Part shown: one piece after another, positions 24,356-34,560 of the stretch
How positions within the stretch are numbered: position 1 is the first letter of the stretch
Layout: each line of letters starts with the position of its first letter
Assembly: GCA_004352715.1 (NCBI GenBank)
Contig: SCFE01000119.1
Coordinates: 86,411-150,410, forward strand
Origin: Hofstenia miamia
Taxonomy: Eukaryota; Xenacoelomorpha; Acoela
DNA: 64,000 bases
Direction of reading: 5' to 3'
Made by a program: the position numbers and the translations under genes
The notes under the pieces: model-generated
The model's database searches: none
What the model was told of the DNA's origin: nothing
What the model saw: the letters and a program-made list of their open reading frames with translations, nothing else

Positions 24356-25216
24356 TTATGCAATATTCGATTGTTTTTTCAAATTTCGATGTACTAAGTA
24401 AGTCTGAAAACATATGAAAGTCTCAGGTTTTTGTTGTATTCGGGATGTACAATGAAATACCAAGTGCTTGGGGTTCTCATTTTCGTTGTTACATAATCTG
24501 CATAATTGGGTATCAATTAGTCTAGAAAAGAAGAATTTATCACGATTTATAATTCTATTTAATGTAACCTTGTACATAATTGTCTTATAGTAAGGGCGAA
24601 TTGCGGCTGTTCTTAATTTTTGAAGTAATTTTTGGGTGTTGAAATTGGTAATGTGCCAATAGTTTGATGATTTCTCAAAGATTTTTTGGATATCAGGTTC
24701 GCAATAGTTACAAAAATCGCTTAATGTTTTACCTTTAATTGATGGTTTAAACTCTAGTGTGGAACCCCGTTTGTGTATTATAAAATTTTGCAGACTTTCA
24801 GGCTCAATATCTTGATTAAATTGAATCGGCTCCCTATAAGTTTTTGGATTGTGGATAATCTCGTCTAATCGTGCGCTACAGCCATTAGGGTTTAATTGAA
24901 ATTTTAGACGTTGTAAAGTTCCTAGAGTATTAGATAATGAGNCCCGTTTGTGTATTTTAAAGTTTTGCAGACGTTCTGGCTCAATATTTTTGTTAAATTG
25001 GATCGGCTCCCTATACGTTTTTGGTTTGTGAGTAATCTCTTCTAATTGTGTTCTACAGCCATTGGGGTTTAATTGGAATTTTAGTCGTTGCAAAGTTCCT
25101 AGAGTATTAGATAATGAGGGGCATATTGTTTTAAAAGGCTTAGGTAGAGTGATAGGACTAAGCATGTCCATTAAATTGCTTTTAGCTGTAAATGATTGAA
25201 TAATCTTAGAGTACAA
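24356..25216 (-). pseudogene. Tx1/L1-like LINE ORF2 C-terminus with zinc knuckle
   Basis: An open frame of 286 codons ending in LCRLCNNENENPKHLVFHC, the CxxC...H...C knuckle of LINE ORF2 proteins. Upstream are SSNYWHITNFNTQKLLQKLR and YKTIMYKVTLNRIINRDKFF, typical of the region after the RT thumb. A block of about 177 bases (SLSNTLGTLQRLKFQLNPNG in both copies) is present twice, on either side of a single n at 24942. The duplication is therefore suspect. RT itself is not in this piece. Confidence 0.7.
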
Positions 25217-25775
25217 CCTATTTATGGGATGCCATTTGGCTTTTAGTATTGTAAATATGATTTTTGTTTTATATGCTAAGTGATAGTAGTATGTTACCTA
25301 GTTGAATTCCTCCTCTTTTATAATTGCAATACAATAATTTAGTAGGGTGTGAGTGGTCTTTTGAATTTTGCGCATAATATATCCTGAATCATTCACAATT
25401 GTACATGTCCGTGATCAGAGAATTTGGTTACTTTTCACAGTACCTGGCTTTATAAAAGCGATCTCCTTCAATGGCTTTCTATTTTATCTGCAGATATTTT
25501 TTGACCCGTATCTTCATAATCGTCCATTTAGTTTAAATGTTAGTTTCATTAGCCTGTTCAAGTGGAAGAGAAATTAAATTTGATATCTCATCATAGCTAT
25601 TATTGAGTAAATTAGAATTCATTCACCACACACCTGGTCCTTTTGGAATATCAGTTTGAAAAGATGGCAAAAGCAAAACAATGGTCTATCCGAGAAGAGT
25701 ATTTAAATGATTGTATCTAGTAAGGGTTATGTTGGACAATGATTGCGAATTGTAAACATCTTGAGATAAATAAAT
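25217..25775 (-). mobile_element. LINE segment, non-open
   Basis: This stretch is homologous to 29545-29830 (shared ATATATCCTGAAT, CACAATTGTACATGTC and GCGATCTCCTTCAATGGC). It covers the LINE between the endonuclease and RT, with frames broken. Confidence 0.65.
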
Positions 25776-26145
25776 TTAATTTGAGTTTCCTGCACCTAGT
25801 AGAGATTTAAATTTTAATGAGGTAAGAAAGGAGGCTATAAAGTCTATGGTAGACTTATAGTCCTCCTTTCCTAAATAGTGGCTAATTAGTACTAAATTTT
25901 TTGATTTTTGATAGAAAATTTGGGCTGCTGGGCATTGATATTTTAGACTTGGTTTCGGGCTGTTTTTATTGCATACGATTACTTGCCCCCCTTTCCTTGC
26001 TGTATTTTTCTCAGTTATGAAATAACTGAAGCCTTTTTTGTTTAAGAGCTTTTGGATTGAAGCTGAAATATCAGTGATTTTGGCTTCTTGCAAAAATGCA
26101 TAGTCGGGTTTAGTAAGGGCTATTGAATGTATGATTTTTGAAAAT
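25776..26145 (-). pseudogene. LINE APE-type endonuclease, N-terminal half
   Basis: Minus frame reads TKPDYAFLQEAKITDI (the QE catalytic box of APE endonucleases), KKGFSYFITEKNTARKGG, then SLLGAGNSN near 25780. In APE-type nucleases that last box is GDxN; here the Asp is replaced (GAGNSN), whereas the second copy near 30080 reads SAGDSN. Enters a 1,000-N gap just beyond 26161. Confidence 0.75.
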
Positions 26146-26161
26146 TTGCTTTGGCATGCAA

Positions 26162-27161
26162 NNNNNNNNNNNNNNNNNNNNNNNNNNNNNNNNNNNNNNN
26201 NNNNNNNNNNNNNNNNNNNNNNNNNNNNNNNNNNNNNNNNNNNNNNNNNNNNNNNNNNNNNNNNNNNNNNNNNNNNNNNNNNNNNNNNNNNNNNNNNNNN
26301 NNNNNNNNNNNNNNNNNNNNNNNNNNNNNNNNNNNNNNNNNNNNNNNNNNNNNNNNNNNNNNNNNNNNNNNNNNNNNNNNNNNNNNNNNNNNNNNNNNNN
26401 NNNNNNNNNNNNNNNNNNNNNNNNNNNNNNNNNNNNNNNNNNNNNNNNNNNNNNNNNNNNNNNNNNNNNNNNNNNNNNNNNNNNNNNNNNNNNNNNNNNN
26501 NNNNNNNNNNNNNNNNNNNNNNNNNNNNNNNNNNNNNNNNNNNNNNNNNNNNNNNNNNNNNNNNNNNNNNNNNNNNNNNNNNNNNNNNNNNNNNNNNNNN
26601 NNNNNNNNNNNNNNNNNNNNNNNNNNNNNNNNNNNNNNNNNNNNNNNNNNNNNNNNNNNNNNNNNNNNNNNNNNNNNNNNNNNNNNNNNNNNNNNNNNNN
26701 NNNNNNNNNNNNNNNNNNNNNNNNNNNNNNNNNNNNNNNNNNNNNNNNNNNNNNNNNNNNNNNNNNNNNNNNNNNNNNNNNNNNNNNNNNNNNNNNNNNN
26801 NNNNNNNNNNNNNNNNNNNNNNNNNNNNNNNNNNNNNNNNNNNNNNNNNNNNNNNNNNNNNNNNNNNNNNNNNNNNNNNNNNNNNNNNNNNNNNNNNNNN
26901 NNNNNNNNNNNNNNNNNNNNNNNNNNNNNNNNNNNNNNNNNNNNNNNNNNNNNNNNNNNNNNNNNNNNNNNNNNNNNNNNNNNNNNNNNNNNNNNNNNNN
27001 NNNNNNNNNNNNNNNNNNNNNNNNNNNNNNNNNNNNNNNNNNNNNNNNNNNNNNNNNNNNNNNNNNNNNNNNNNNNNNNNNNNNNNNNNNNNNNNNNNNN
27101 NNNNNNNNNNNNNNNNNNNNNNNNNNNNNNNNNNNNNNNNNNNNNNNNNNNNNNNNNNNNN
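26162..27161. other. 1,000-N scaffold gap
   Basis: Exactly 1,000 N, the default for a gap of unknown size. Open frames across it are meaningless. Confidence 0.99.
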
Positions 27162-28327
27162 TATCGAGAAATGGAAATTTTTGACTTAGTTTTATACTGA
27201 GCGGAAGTACAATTTTAACTAGACTATGTTAAAATTGTTTAAATTGTTCCAAAATGTTGCTTATTTATGATTTCCACATTATAGTAGTTCACGAGCTGAA
27301 TTTTTTGTCTTTCATTTTTATCATTACGTAGCAAACCACGTATTTCTATATTTTTAATATATCTCAAAGCGAATTTTTTAATAACTGTTTACTAATGCGA
27401 CTTATGGGTAAAATTCGAGAGCTGATCAACATATATTTAGGTTTCACTATTGGATTTGGTCACGCGATAGTTAGCATTTAAAGTGAAAAATCAAGATTGA
27501 AGCTACGCTGCTCTTCAATATACATACATATTTATACGCTCCTAAAACTTTAATTATATTATTTAATTAAGAAAATAATGATAAATCATTGTAATAATTA
27601 GTAAAAAGTAGAATCTAGGCCTGGTAAGAGGCCCATTGAAATTCCGTTACCATGAAATTCCATTCCCATGTAGAACCAATTTGTTTTTAATAGAATTAAT
27701 GTTTCAAATATGCCAATATTTGGTCATAAGATAGTGTACTTACCCTAAATGAATTTATCATATACCTATTTTATAGAGGAGCAGTAAGTTATGATGTAAA
27801 TTGTATACACTTGTAAAAGTGATGTTAACTTTTGAAATTCCGTTACCAACTAGCTTTATGTTCATAGATCAAAGAAAAATGAATTTCTCAAAAAAAATTC
27901 TGTCTCGCTGATGAACTACTAAGGAGTTGCACATGACACATTTTAATAAAAAAATAAATCACCATTGAATGAGTAGCATCCATTTCAACTGTGAAAATGA
28001 AATTCCGTTACTGAATGACACTCTCTAATAAACTTTTTTTTATCAACTGCTTACATTTTTGAAGTCTTGTATCAAAATATCATTCAATAACTTTTAATGA
28101 AAATTCAACTGTTATTATCAAAATTTGGCAGATTTATTAATAAAAAATGCCAAATATTTGATGTGCTAAAATTGAAAATTTAAGTGAAGAAAGTGAATAT
28201 ATTTATACTATTAAAAAACGAAAGATTTTTAATTTTAAATGCACTTTGAAATTCTAGATATTTAAATGTTAGATCTTTAGAAATTGCTGACCTTTGAAAT
28301 TTAAGTTATTTGTTCCAGATGGTTCAA
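27162..28327. repeat. Isolated contig duplicating 49873-50978
   Basis: 1,166 bases between two 1,000-N gaps, about 99% alike to the segment in the channel gene's intron. The main difference is an extra block of about 55-60 bases (about 27690-27750) flanked by GAATT. Contains GAAATTCCGTTAC three times. No coding potential. Confidence 0.9.
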
Positions 28328-29327
28328 NNNNNNNNNNNNNNNNNNNNNNNNNNNNNNNNNNNNNNNNNNNNNNNNNNNNNNNNNNNNNNNNNNNNNNNNN
28401 NNNNNNNNNNNNNNNNNNNNNNNNNNNNNNNNNNNNNNNNNNNNNNNNNNNNNNNNNNNNNNNNNNNNNNNNNNNNNNNNNNNNNNNNNNNNNNNNNNNN
28501 NNNNNNNNNNNNNNNNNNNNNNNNNNNNNNNNNNNNNNNNNNNNNNNNNNNNNNNNNNNNNNNNNNNNNNNNNNNNNNNNNNNNNNNNNNNNNNNNNNNN
28601 NNNNNNNNNNNNNNNNNNNNNNNNNNNNNNNNNNNNNNNNNNNNNNNNNNNNNNNNNNNNNNNNNNNNNNNNNNNNNNNNNNNNNNNNNNNNNNNNNNNN
28701 NNNNNNNNNNNNNNNNNNNNNNNNNNNNNNNNNNNNNNNNNNNNNNNNNNNNNNNNNNNNNNNNNNNNNNNNNNNNNNNNNNNNNNNNNNNNNNNNNNNN
28801 NNNNNNNNNNNNNNNNNNNNNNNNNNNNNNNNNNNNNNNNNNNNNNNNNNNNNNNNNNNNNNNNNNNNNNNNNNNNNNNNNNNNNNNNNNNNNNNNNNNN
28901 NNNNNNNNNNNNNNNNNNNNNNNNNNNNNNNNNNNNNNNNNNNNNNNNNNNNNNNNNNNNNNNNNNNNNNNNNNNNNNNNNNNNNNNNNNNNNNNNNNNN
29001 NNNNNNNNNNNNNNNNNNNNNNNNNNNNNNNNNNNNNNNNNNNNNNNNNNNNNNNNNNNNNNNNNNNNNNNNNNNNNNNNNNNNNNNNNNNNNNNNNNNN
29101 NNNNNNNNNNNNNNNNNNNNNNNNNNNNNNNNNNNNNNNNNNNNNNNNNNNNNNNNNNNNNNNNNNNNNNNNNNNNNNNNNNNNNNNNNNNNNNNNNNNN
29201 NNNNNNNNNNNNNNNNNNNNNNNNNNNNNNNNNNNNNNNNNNNNNNNNNNNNNNNNNNNNNNNNNNNNNNNNNNNNNNNNNNNNNNNNNNNNNNNNNNNN
29301 NNNNNNNNNNNNNNNNNNNNNNNNNNN
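28328..29327. other. 1,000-N scaffold gap
   Basis: Exactly 1,000 N. Confidence 0.99.
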
Positions 29328-30390
29328 GCCTAATAGTAATATTTCGTTATGATTGCATGTACATTCAGTAGACCATTCTTTAGCTTTATTTATGCCTGTG
29401 TAAATTGATTTTGTTTATTTATCGAAAGTCCGCTAGTTTTGCTAAATTCGTCCAGGTGTTTGAGGTACCTAGCTAGGCTATCTGATTTTTTTGATGTATT
29501 CAAGTTCGTCCTGGGCCTGTAGGTTTTGAATTTTCCGCAATTCTGATTCATAATATATCCTGAATTGTTCACAATTGTACATGTCGGTGGTCAAAGAATT
29601 TAGTTGCTTTTCACAGTACCTGGCTTTATAAAAGCGATCTCCTTCAATGGCTTTCTGTTTTATCTGCAGATAGTTTTTGACCCTTCCCTTTATAATCGTC
29701 CAGTTTGAATGTTAGTAACATTAGCCTGCTCAAGTGAAAAAGAAACTACATTTGATATTTCGTCATAGTTATTATTGAGTAAGTTAGAATTCATTCGCCA
29801 CATACCTGGCCCTTTTGGAATATCGGTTTGGAAGGATGTCAAAAGTGGTTTATGATCAGAAAAGTGGATAGATAATACCTTAGATTCGGCAATGCGCAGG
29901 TCTTCAGGAGCAAAACAATGGTCTATCCGAGAAGAGTACATGCTAGAATTATTAAAATAGGTATGGTAGTAGTTTTCAGCATATATGGCAGTATCAACTA
30001 GGTTAAACCTACGAAGAATATTATTATTTAAATAATTGTATCTAGTAAGGGTTAGGTTGGACAATGACTGCGAATTTGAGTCTCCTGCACTTAGTAAGGA
30101 TTTAAATTTTAGTGAAGCAAGGGAGGAGGCTATGAAGTTTATGGTAGACTTATAGTCCTCCTTTCCTAGATAGTGGTTAACTAGTACTAAGTTTTCAGAT
30201 TTTTGATAAAAAATTTGAGCTGCTGGGCATTGATATTTGAGGCTTAGCTTTGGGCTGTTGTTGCATAGGATTACAAGCCCCCTTTCCTTGTAGTTGTTTT
30301 CTCAGAAATGAAATAACTGAAGCCTTTTTTGTTTAAAAAGTTTTGTATTGGAGCTGAAATATCAGTAATTTTGGTTTCTTGGATAAATAT
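29328..30390 (-). pseudogene. LINE APE-type endonuclease, second copy
   Basis: Reading the minus strand from 30390, a frame-broken first half is followed by LSAGDSNSQSLS (GDxN box, about 30085). An open frame at 30064-29690 contains MYSSRIDHCFAPEDLRIAES, then VLSIHFSDHKPLL (the catalytic SDH box) and GPGMWRMNSNLL. The GPGxWxxNxxLL segment after SDH is typical of Tx1/L1-group LINEs. The first half has frameshifts, so the domain is dead although its catalytic boxes survive. Homologous to 25365-26145. Confidence 0.8.
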
Positions 30391-30411
30391 ATAGTCAGTT
30401 TTTCAATATTT

Positions 30412-30837
30412 TTATCTCTTTAGGTAATGAATTCCATGTTCTGATAGCGGTATTAATAAATGATTCTTTAAAGGCTTTTTTCTGTACTTAATGCAGGAAA
30501 AATGTTTTGATCTGGAGTTTTGTTTATGAATAAAACCAGGCATTGAAATCGTATTATAAGGTGGTAAGTTCTTGATGAGTTTAAAAAATGTCAACATAGT
30601 ATTCAAAATGACAAGCTGTCTTGGAAAAAGGATTGATTTGGAAATGTAGTCCTTAGTTCTGGCGGAATTTTTCTTTGAGACATTAAGTGCCCATTTTAAT
30701 TGCACATCAAGTTTCTTAAAAAAAGCATCTTTTATATCAGTGAATAATATATTTGCATAATTTAGATGACTCATTATAAATGCATGAAAAAATTGAATTA
30801 TTGCACAAGCTGGTAATTGCATTACTATCATTGACAT
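30412..30837 (-). pseudogene. LINE RT C-terminal/thumb segment
   Basis: Open frame of about 141 codons with FHAFIMSHLNYANILFTDI, LKWALNVSKKNSAR and PRQLVILNTMLTFFKLIKN. This resembles the post-RT region of CR1/Jockey-type LINEs (SHLxYxxxL...). Probably not the same family as the Tx1-like pieces next to it. It ends upstream at a single n (30868). Confidence 0.6.
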
Positions 30838-30868
30838 GTTTCTTATACCAATGGCTAACTTTCGAACN

Positions 30869-31238
30869 TCGGGTTTTCAAAGAGTACAGCCATATCTTCT
30901 GCGACATCTGGAGATCCAATTACTTGGAGAGCTCGCAAAAGCCTTGAGGAGCGTCGAGGAGTGACCAGAGTGCGGGAAATTTGAATCTTGTTCAGAGCTT
31001 CTGGGTTAACGTTCTTGATAATGGAACAGATTTTTGATCCAAGTTGGTTGTATGCCTCGCGAAAGAAAAGGGTCCTATCTTGACCTACTGGTGGAGCTGG
31101 CAGTATGAACGTTGCCGTGAGGTTTTGGAACTTGCTGGTGTCAAAGCTCAATTCTTCGATATTTTCTGGAGCCTGCAATGTGAGAGGAGCACCAACAGCG
31201 CGTTTGGGCGAGGAAACGGCTTGGGCATAGGACGACAT
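30869..31238 (-). pseudogene. Probable LINE ORF1 N-terminus, cut at an n
   Basis: Starts MSSYAQAVSSPKRAVGAPL at an ATG at 31238 and is open for about 123 codons to the single n at 30868. The sequence includes FILPAPPVGQDRTLFFREAY and LLRALQVIGSPDVAED. ORF1 proteins of L1/Tx1-like elements often begin MSxYAxAV-like and precede the endonuclease ORF on the same strand, as here. I see no zinc knuckle in the surviving part. Its upstream flank (31260-31500) is purine-rich on the plus strand. The call depends largely on context. Confidence 0.45.
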
Positions 31239-31519
31239 CTTATAAAATTTAAAGTAGATACAAATGAAAATGAAAAACTTACGGTTGAGGGTGGGTGAAA
31301 AACAAACTGCGGGAGGGGAGGAATCTTCAGGATGAAGCAGGAGGGAGGTAGGGGTGAAAAAAGAGCAAAGGACAGGAGAATTTGAAGGGAAAATAAAAGA
31401 AATAACTTTAGATGACAGGAAAAAAACAAGATAGGATAGCAATGCAAAGTGAAACAAAAGCAAGAAATACGCGAAAAGCTGAGACAGAGAGACGTGTAAC
31501 AAGTACACGCCAAACGCCA

Positions 31520-31800
31520 GGTAAGTATGTTTTTGCTAACTGCTCCTAGTTCTCCAACTAATAGTGGGACTAATTCAAATTTCTTCAGTTTCCACAATCC
31601 CTCTATTTCCTCTGCCAATACCTTGTACTTGTGCATGTATGTAAAACTCTCAAAGTATCTTAACAATCTTATTCTCTGTGACTCCCAGTGGATTATGCTC
31701 AAGCCATTTAGCTTTTGCTTCTAAGGTATGCTGCCTACTCAAAGCTCAAGTGTATTATACGCCCCACATTGTCAGCTAATCTGATGTCTCCGACTCTTTC
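31520..31800 (-). pseudogene. Restriction-endonuclease LINE fragment, third copy
   Basis: HKYKVLAEEIEGLWKLKK and LVPLLVGELGAVSKN match KYRELAEEIERLWKLKK and VVPVVVGALGAVSKK of the element at 11.5-12.1 kb. The DNA similarity continues to about 31800 into the knuckle region. Truncated at both ends. Confidence 0.75.
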
Positions 31801-33382
31801 TTACAGATCTTTTCTTCCCTCGCAGTTTGTTCGGTGCTTTTTAAGTTGAGCTACGATTATCTTCTCGTAATTACTTAAATGTAGTTTTTGTGAGCATTTG
31901 AGCACAGCAAGAAAAAAAATGTTTTTAATTTTTCTACGACTTTAATCAATTTCAACTACTCACACTAAGAAGCAGCACTGTATCATTTAAAAAGATGTAG
32001 TGTATGTCGCTTTGTCCTATTGTCCGAAATCATTATTTTTCTGGGTAAATGGTCAAACGAAGTGCTAATATGATAACTGTAACAATAAGAAACCAATGCT
32101 TTTTTTAGAAAATTTAGTATTCACTAAGTTATTTATTGTATACCACGTTGCTAGAATGTAGTTTTGCGGTTTCAATATCCGTCAACAGTTGATAGCATGA
32201 CAACAATGCGAATGATTTTTAAATAAAGGTGCCTACTCAAAATTTGGCAATGATGTAATAGAAATTCAGAAGCATTGACTAAAATCAATCAAAATGGTGA
32301 AAAACATACTACATGTAACACCTTCAAGGAGGATGGGGAATATGATATCTTTGCCACAAACCCCGATGCCCTGCAGACAAATTTGCAATCTTCAGCTATT
32401 TTTTCAGGCAAAGTAAACAGCTGGTCGCCAACTAATTTGAAAAGTTTAAGAATCAATGTAACAGTTGTTTTCAAATATAGCTTCAAAAACAATAGTGGTA
32501 TGAATACATATTAAATTATATTCTTGGAGGGCAACTTTCTTACTTGAAACCACAATCCACCTAAATGAATCACAAACTAAATTGTAAATAAGTATTGTTA
32601 AGAAAACAAAAGCTAATGAAATGTTAACAAAGAACGCAAGAAATTTGAACAAATTATTATGATTAATTATAATACTGTATGTGATAACTTTACTAAATAT
32701 TCTCTAAAACTACATGTGCGTTGGGAAATATCTGCAATTTCTAGGTCCTAAGCTAAGCATGATTATAAAAGAGACAGATCTCGGTTGAATCTATTTGAAT
32801 TTTATGTTAAAAGGAATTTCATCAATGCTTTAACCAATGAAATTTTTTTGAAATATATTGACATTTGAATTTAAATTTATATAGCAATTACCAGTTTGTG
32901 GATACTAGGAAATACGACTAACTCTGGTTGAAATATTACGGTTAATTATGCTAAAATATTTTCAAGCTTAAAAAATCGTATTTACATGGTAAGCTATTCA
33001 TTTAAATTTCTCAATAACATTTTTATTATTTTAAATATACCACACTTAAAATGTAAAATAAAACGGTTTCATTGTAAACTATTTATACACAAGGTAGATC
33101 GAAGTTAGACCAAATTATAAATAGTAAATCTGCAAAAAATAAAATCGCCTACAAAAAAAGTTAAATCGAAAATTCATTTAGTAAAATTAATACATGCCAA
33201 CAACAATAACTGTAAAACAAATTTATAACAAATAAATTTAAAATATAAATGAAAGATTTGAAAATTATTTCAAATATAATCAATTGCTTTTTTGCAGTAG
33301 TTTATATGCTCAAATTCGAATCGTTGTCATATTGCATAATTCAGTTTTATCAAAATAGACTTTAGATATGTACTTAAACGCT
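31801..33382. other. Non-coding AT-rich sequence
   Basis: Downstream flank and probable 3' UTR region of the channel gene (toward 33027). No other gene seen. Confidence 0.5.
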
Positions 33383-33528
33383 TTAACAATTTTCCATTTC
33401 TGTATTTGATGATCTTGAATTCTTTCTCATCAATTTAATAACTGAAACTGCTGCTAATTCAAGCATCGTATGAATGCATTCAACTGCAATGAGGAAGCTC
33501 CATCCTGTCCAAAGTCCAAGATTGCCAC
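33383..33528 (-). CDS. DEG/ENaC channel, coding exon 3 (TM2 and C-terminus)
   Basis: Last coding exon. It opens after TTTTAG (acceptor ending at 33529) with two bases that complete a glycine codon begun in exon 2, then reads GNLGLWTGWSFLIAVE. This is the hallmark pore/TM2 entry of DEG/ENaC channels (GGxLGLxxGxSxLxxxE), with the selectivity-filter triplet present as G-W-S (residues 530-532). TM2 runs on through CIHTMLELAAVSVIKL. A short basic and polar tail (RKNSRSSNTEMENC) ends at TAA. Total predicted protein is 569 residues, usual for the family (about 500-650). Same strand and correct order as exons 1 and 2. The nearest AATAAA on this strand is near 33027, about 360 bases past the stop, and is only a candidate poly(A) signal. 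Confidence 0.88.
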
Positions 33529-34454
33529 CTAAAACATAAATGTGAAAATCTATGTAAATATTTGATCTAAAGCAACTTTCTAAAACAAGACTACGACCTA
33601 ATTTAGTAATTGGCAATCACTTAGAATTTAAATCTTTGAATCAAATTACGTAAGAAGTTGCTTAGGAACTGGTTAATCTGGGGAGGCATAGACCTGCCCT
33701 TTGATTAGACCAACCCTTGTCAAATGTAATTTAAATCAAATTTAGTGAAAAGTTGGCCTACCTAATCTCAGATACATATGCTAGATATCTAATAACTTTT
33801 TGAATTACATTTATAAAGTTGCGATTTTTTTAGATTTTCATATAATCTAGTAGTCCATGCGCCAACCCAACACTCAGTTTCTGTATTAATTACTGACAAA
33901 TAGCATTTGTATCTGCATCTGAAATTACACCGAATTTGTTTCATGATTCAATATACAAATGGAAACACGTTTTTAAACAGTGATTTGTTAAGTTTTTTAA
34001 GACCTAGAGCAGATGTTCTCAAACTTTCTTGGACTGTGACCCCTCAATAATTTTTCCAATATGGTGGCAAACTCCCAACTAAATATTTTTTCCTGTGCCT
34101 AAAATTGTAAACTAAAACTGACGACAACTTATTTATTTATGCATTTTGATAGTTTTGATATCATTTTAAACGGCTTTTCCATTTCAAAGCAAAGATTCAA
34201 GCGTCTAATAACATGCGTATTTTGATTGATTTATTGAAAAATATAGTGGATAATACCGGGAAGCTATTCGACAGCTAGTATAGGGGAATAAATGTTTTTG
34301 CAGTACATTCGATTTAGCAACATATTTTGAAACAGTTAAGATCAAAGCTTATAGATAAGTCTATAGAAGTTACATTGTCCCTACATACTTCATTGAGTTT
34401 AACAAAGGACTCCATTGTATACCAAGTCTTGGTAAAAAGAAATTTTTTACTTGC
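33529..34454 (-). other. Channel intron 2, GC-AG type (926 nt)
   Basis: Begins GCAAGT after CAG and ends TTTATGTTTTAG. No GT in the right phase is near the exon 2 edge, so GC is the required donor. Confidence 0.8.
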
Positions 34455-34560
34455 CTGAGTCAGCAATTAATTGGTAAAAATCGTAATCCGGGTTAATAGT
34501 AACTTCTTTTATTGCTAGATCTTCAAAGAACACCTCTACTTCTGCCATGTTTCTCTTAAT
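34455..34560 (-). CDS. DEG/ENaC channel, coding exon 2 (pre-TM2 segment)
   Basis: This 106-base exon was found by looking for the segment missing between exons 1 and 3. It encodes 35 residues plus one base, including AEVEVFFEDLAIKEV and YDFYQLIADSG. That matches the family's strand-and-wrist segment leading into TM2 (compare the VxVFFExLxxxxI pattern before GGxLGL in ASIC proteins). Phase is 0 at the start and 1 at the end, as both neighbours require. The acceptor chosen is CATCTAG at 34561; an alternative TTAAG six bases further in also keeps phase and would drop two residues. The donor is CAG|GCAAGT (34454-34449), the GC-type donor consensus. The polypyrimidine tract is weak. No RNA evidence is available, so the exact 5' edge is the least certain point. 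Confidence 0.82.

Noticed and set aside
26131-27200. Open frames of about 350 codons across the first 1,000-N gap (similarly 28294-29371 across the second)
   Set aside because: They consist almost wholly of N; only the few codons at each edge are real sequence.
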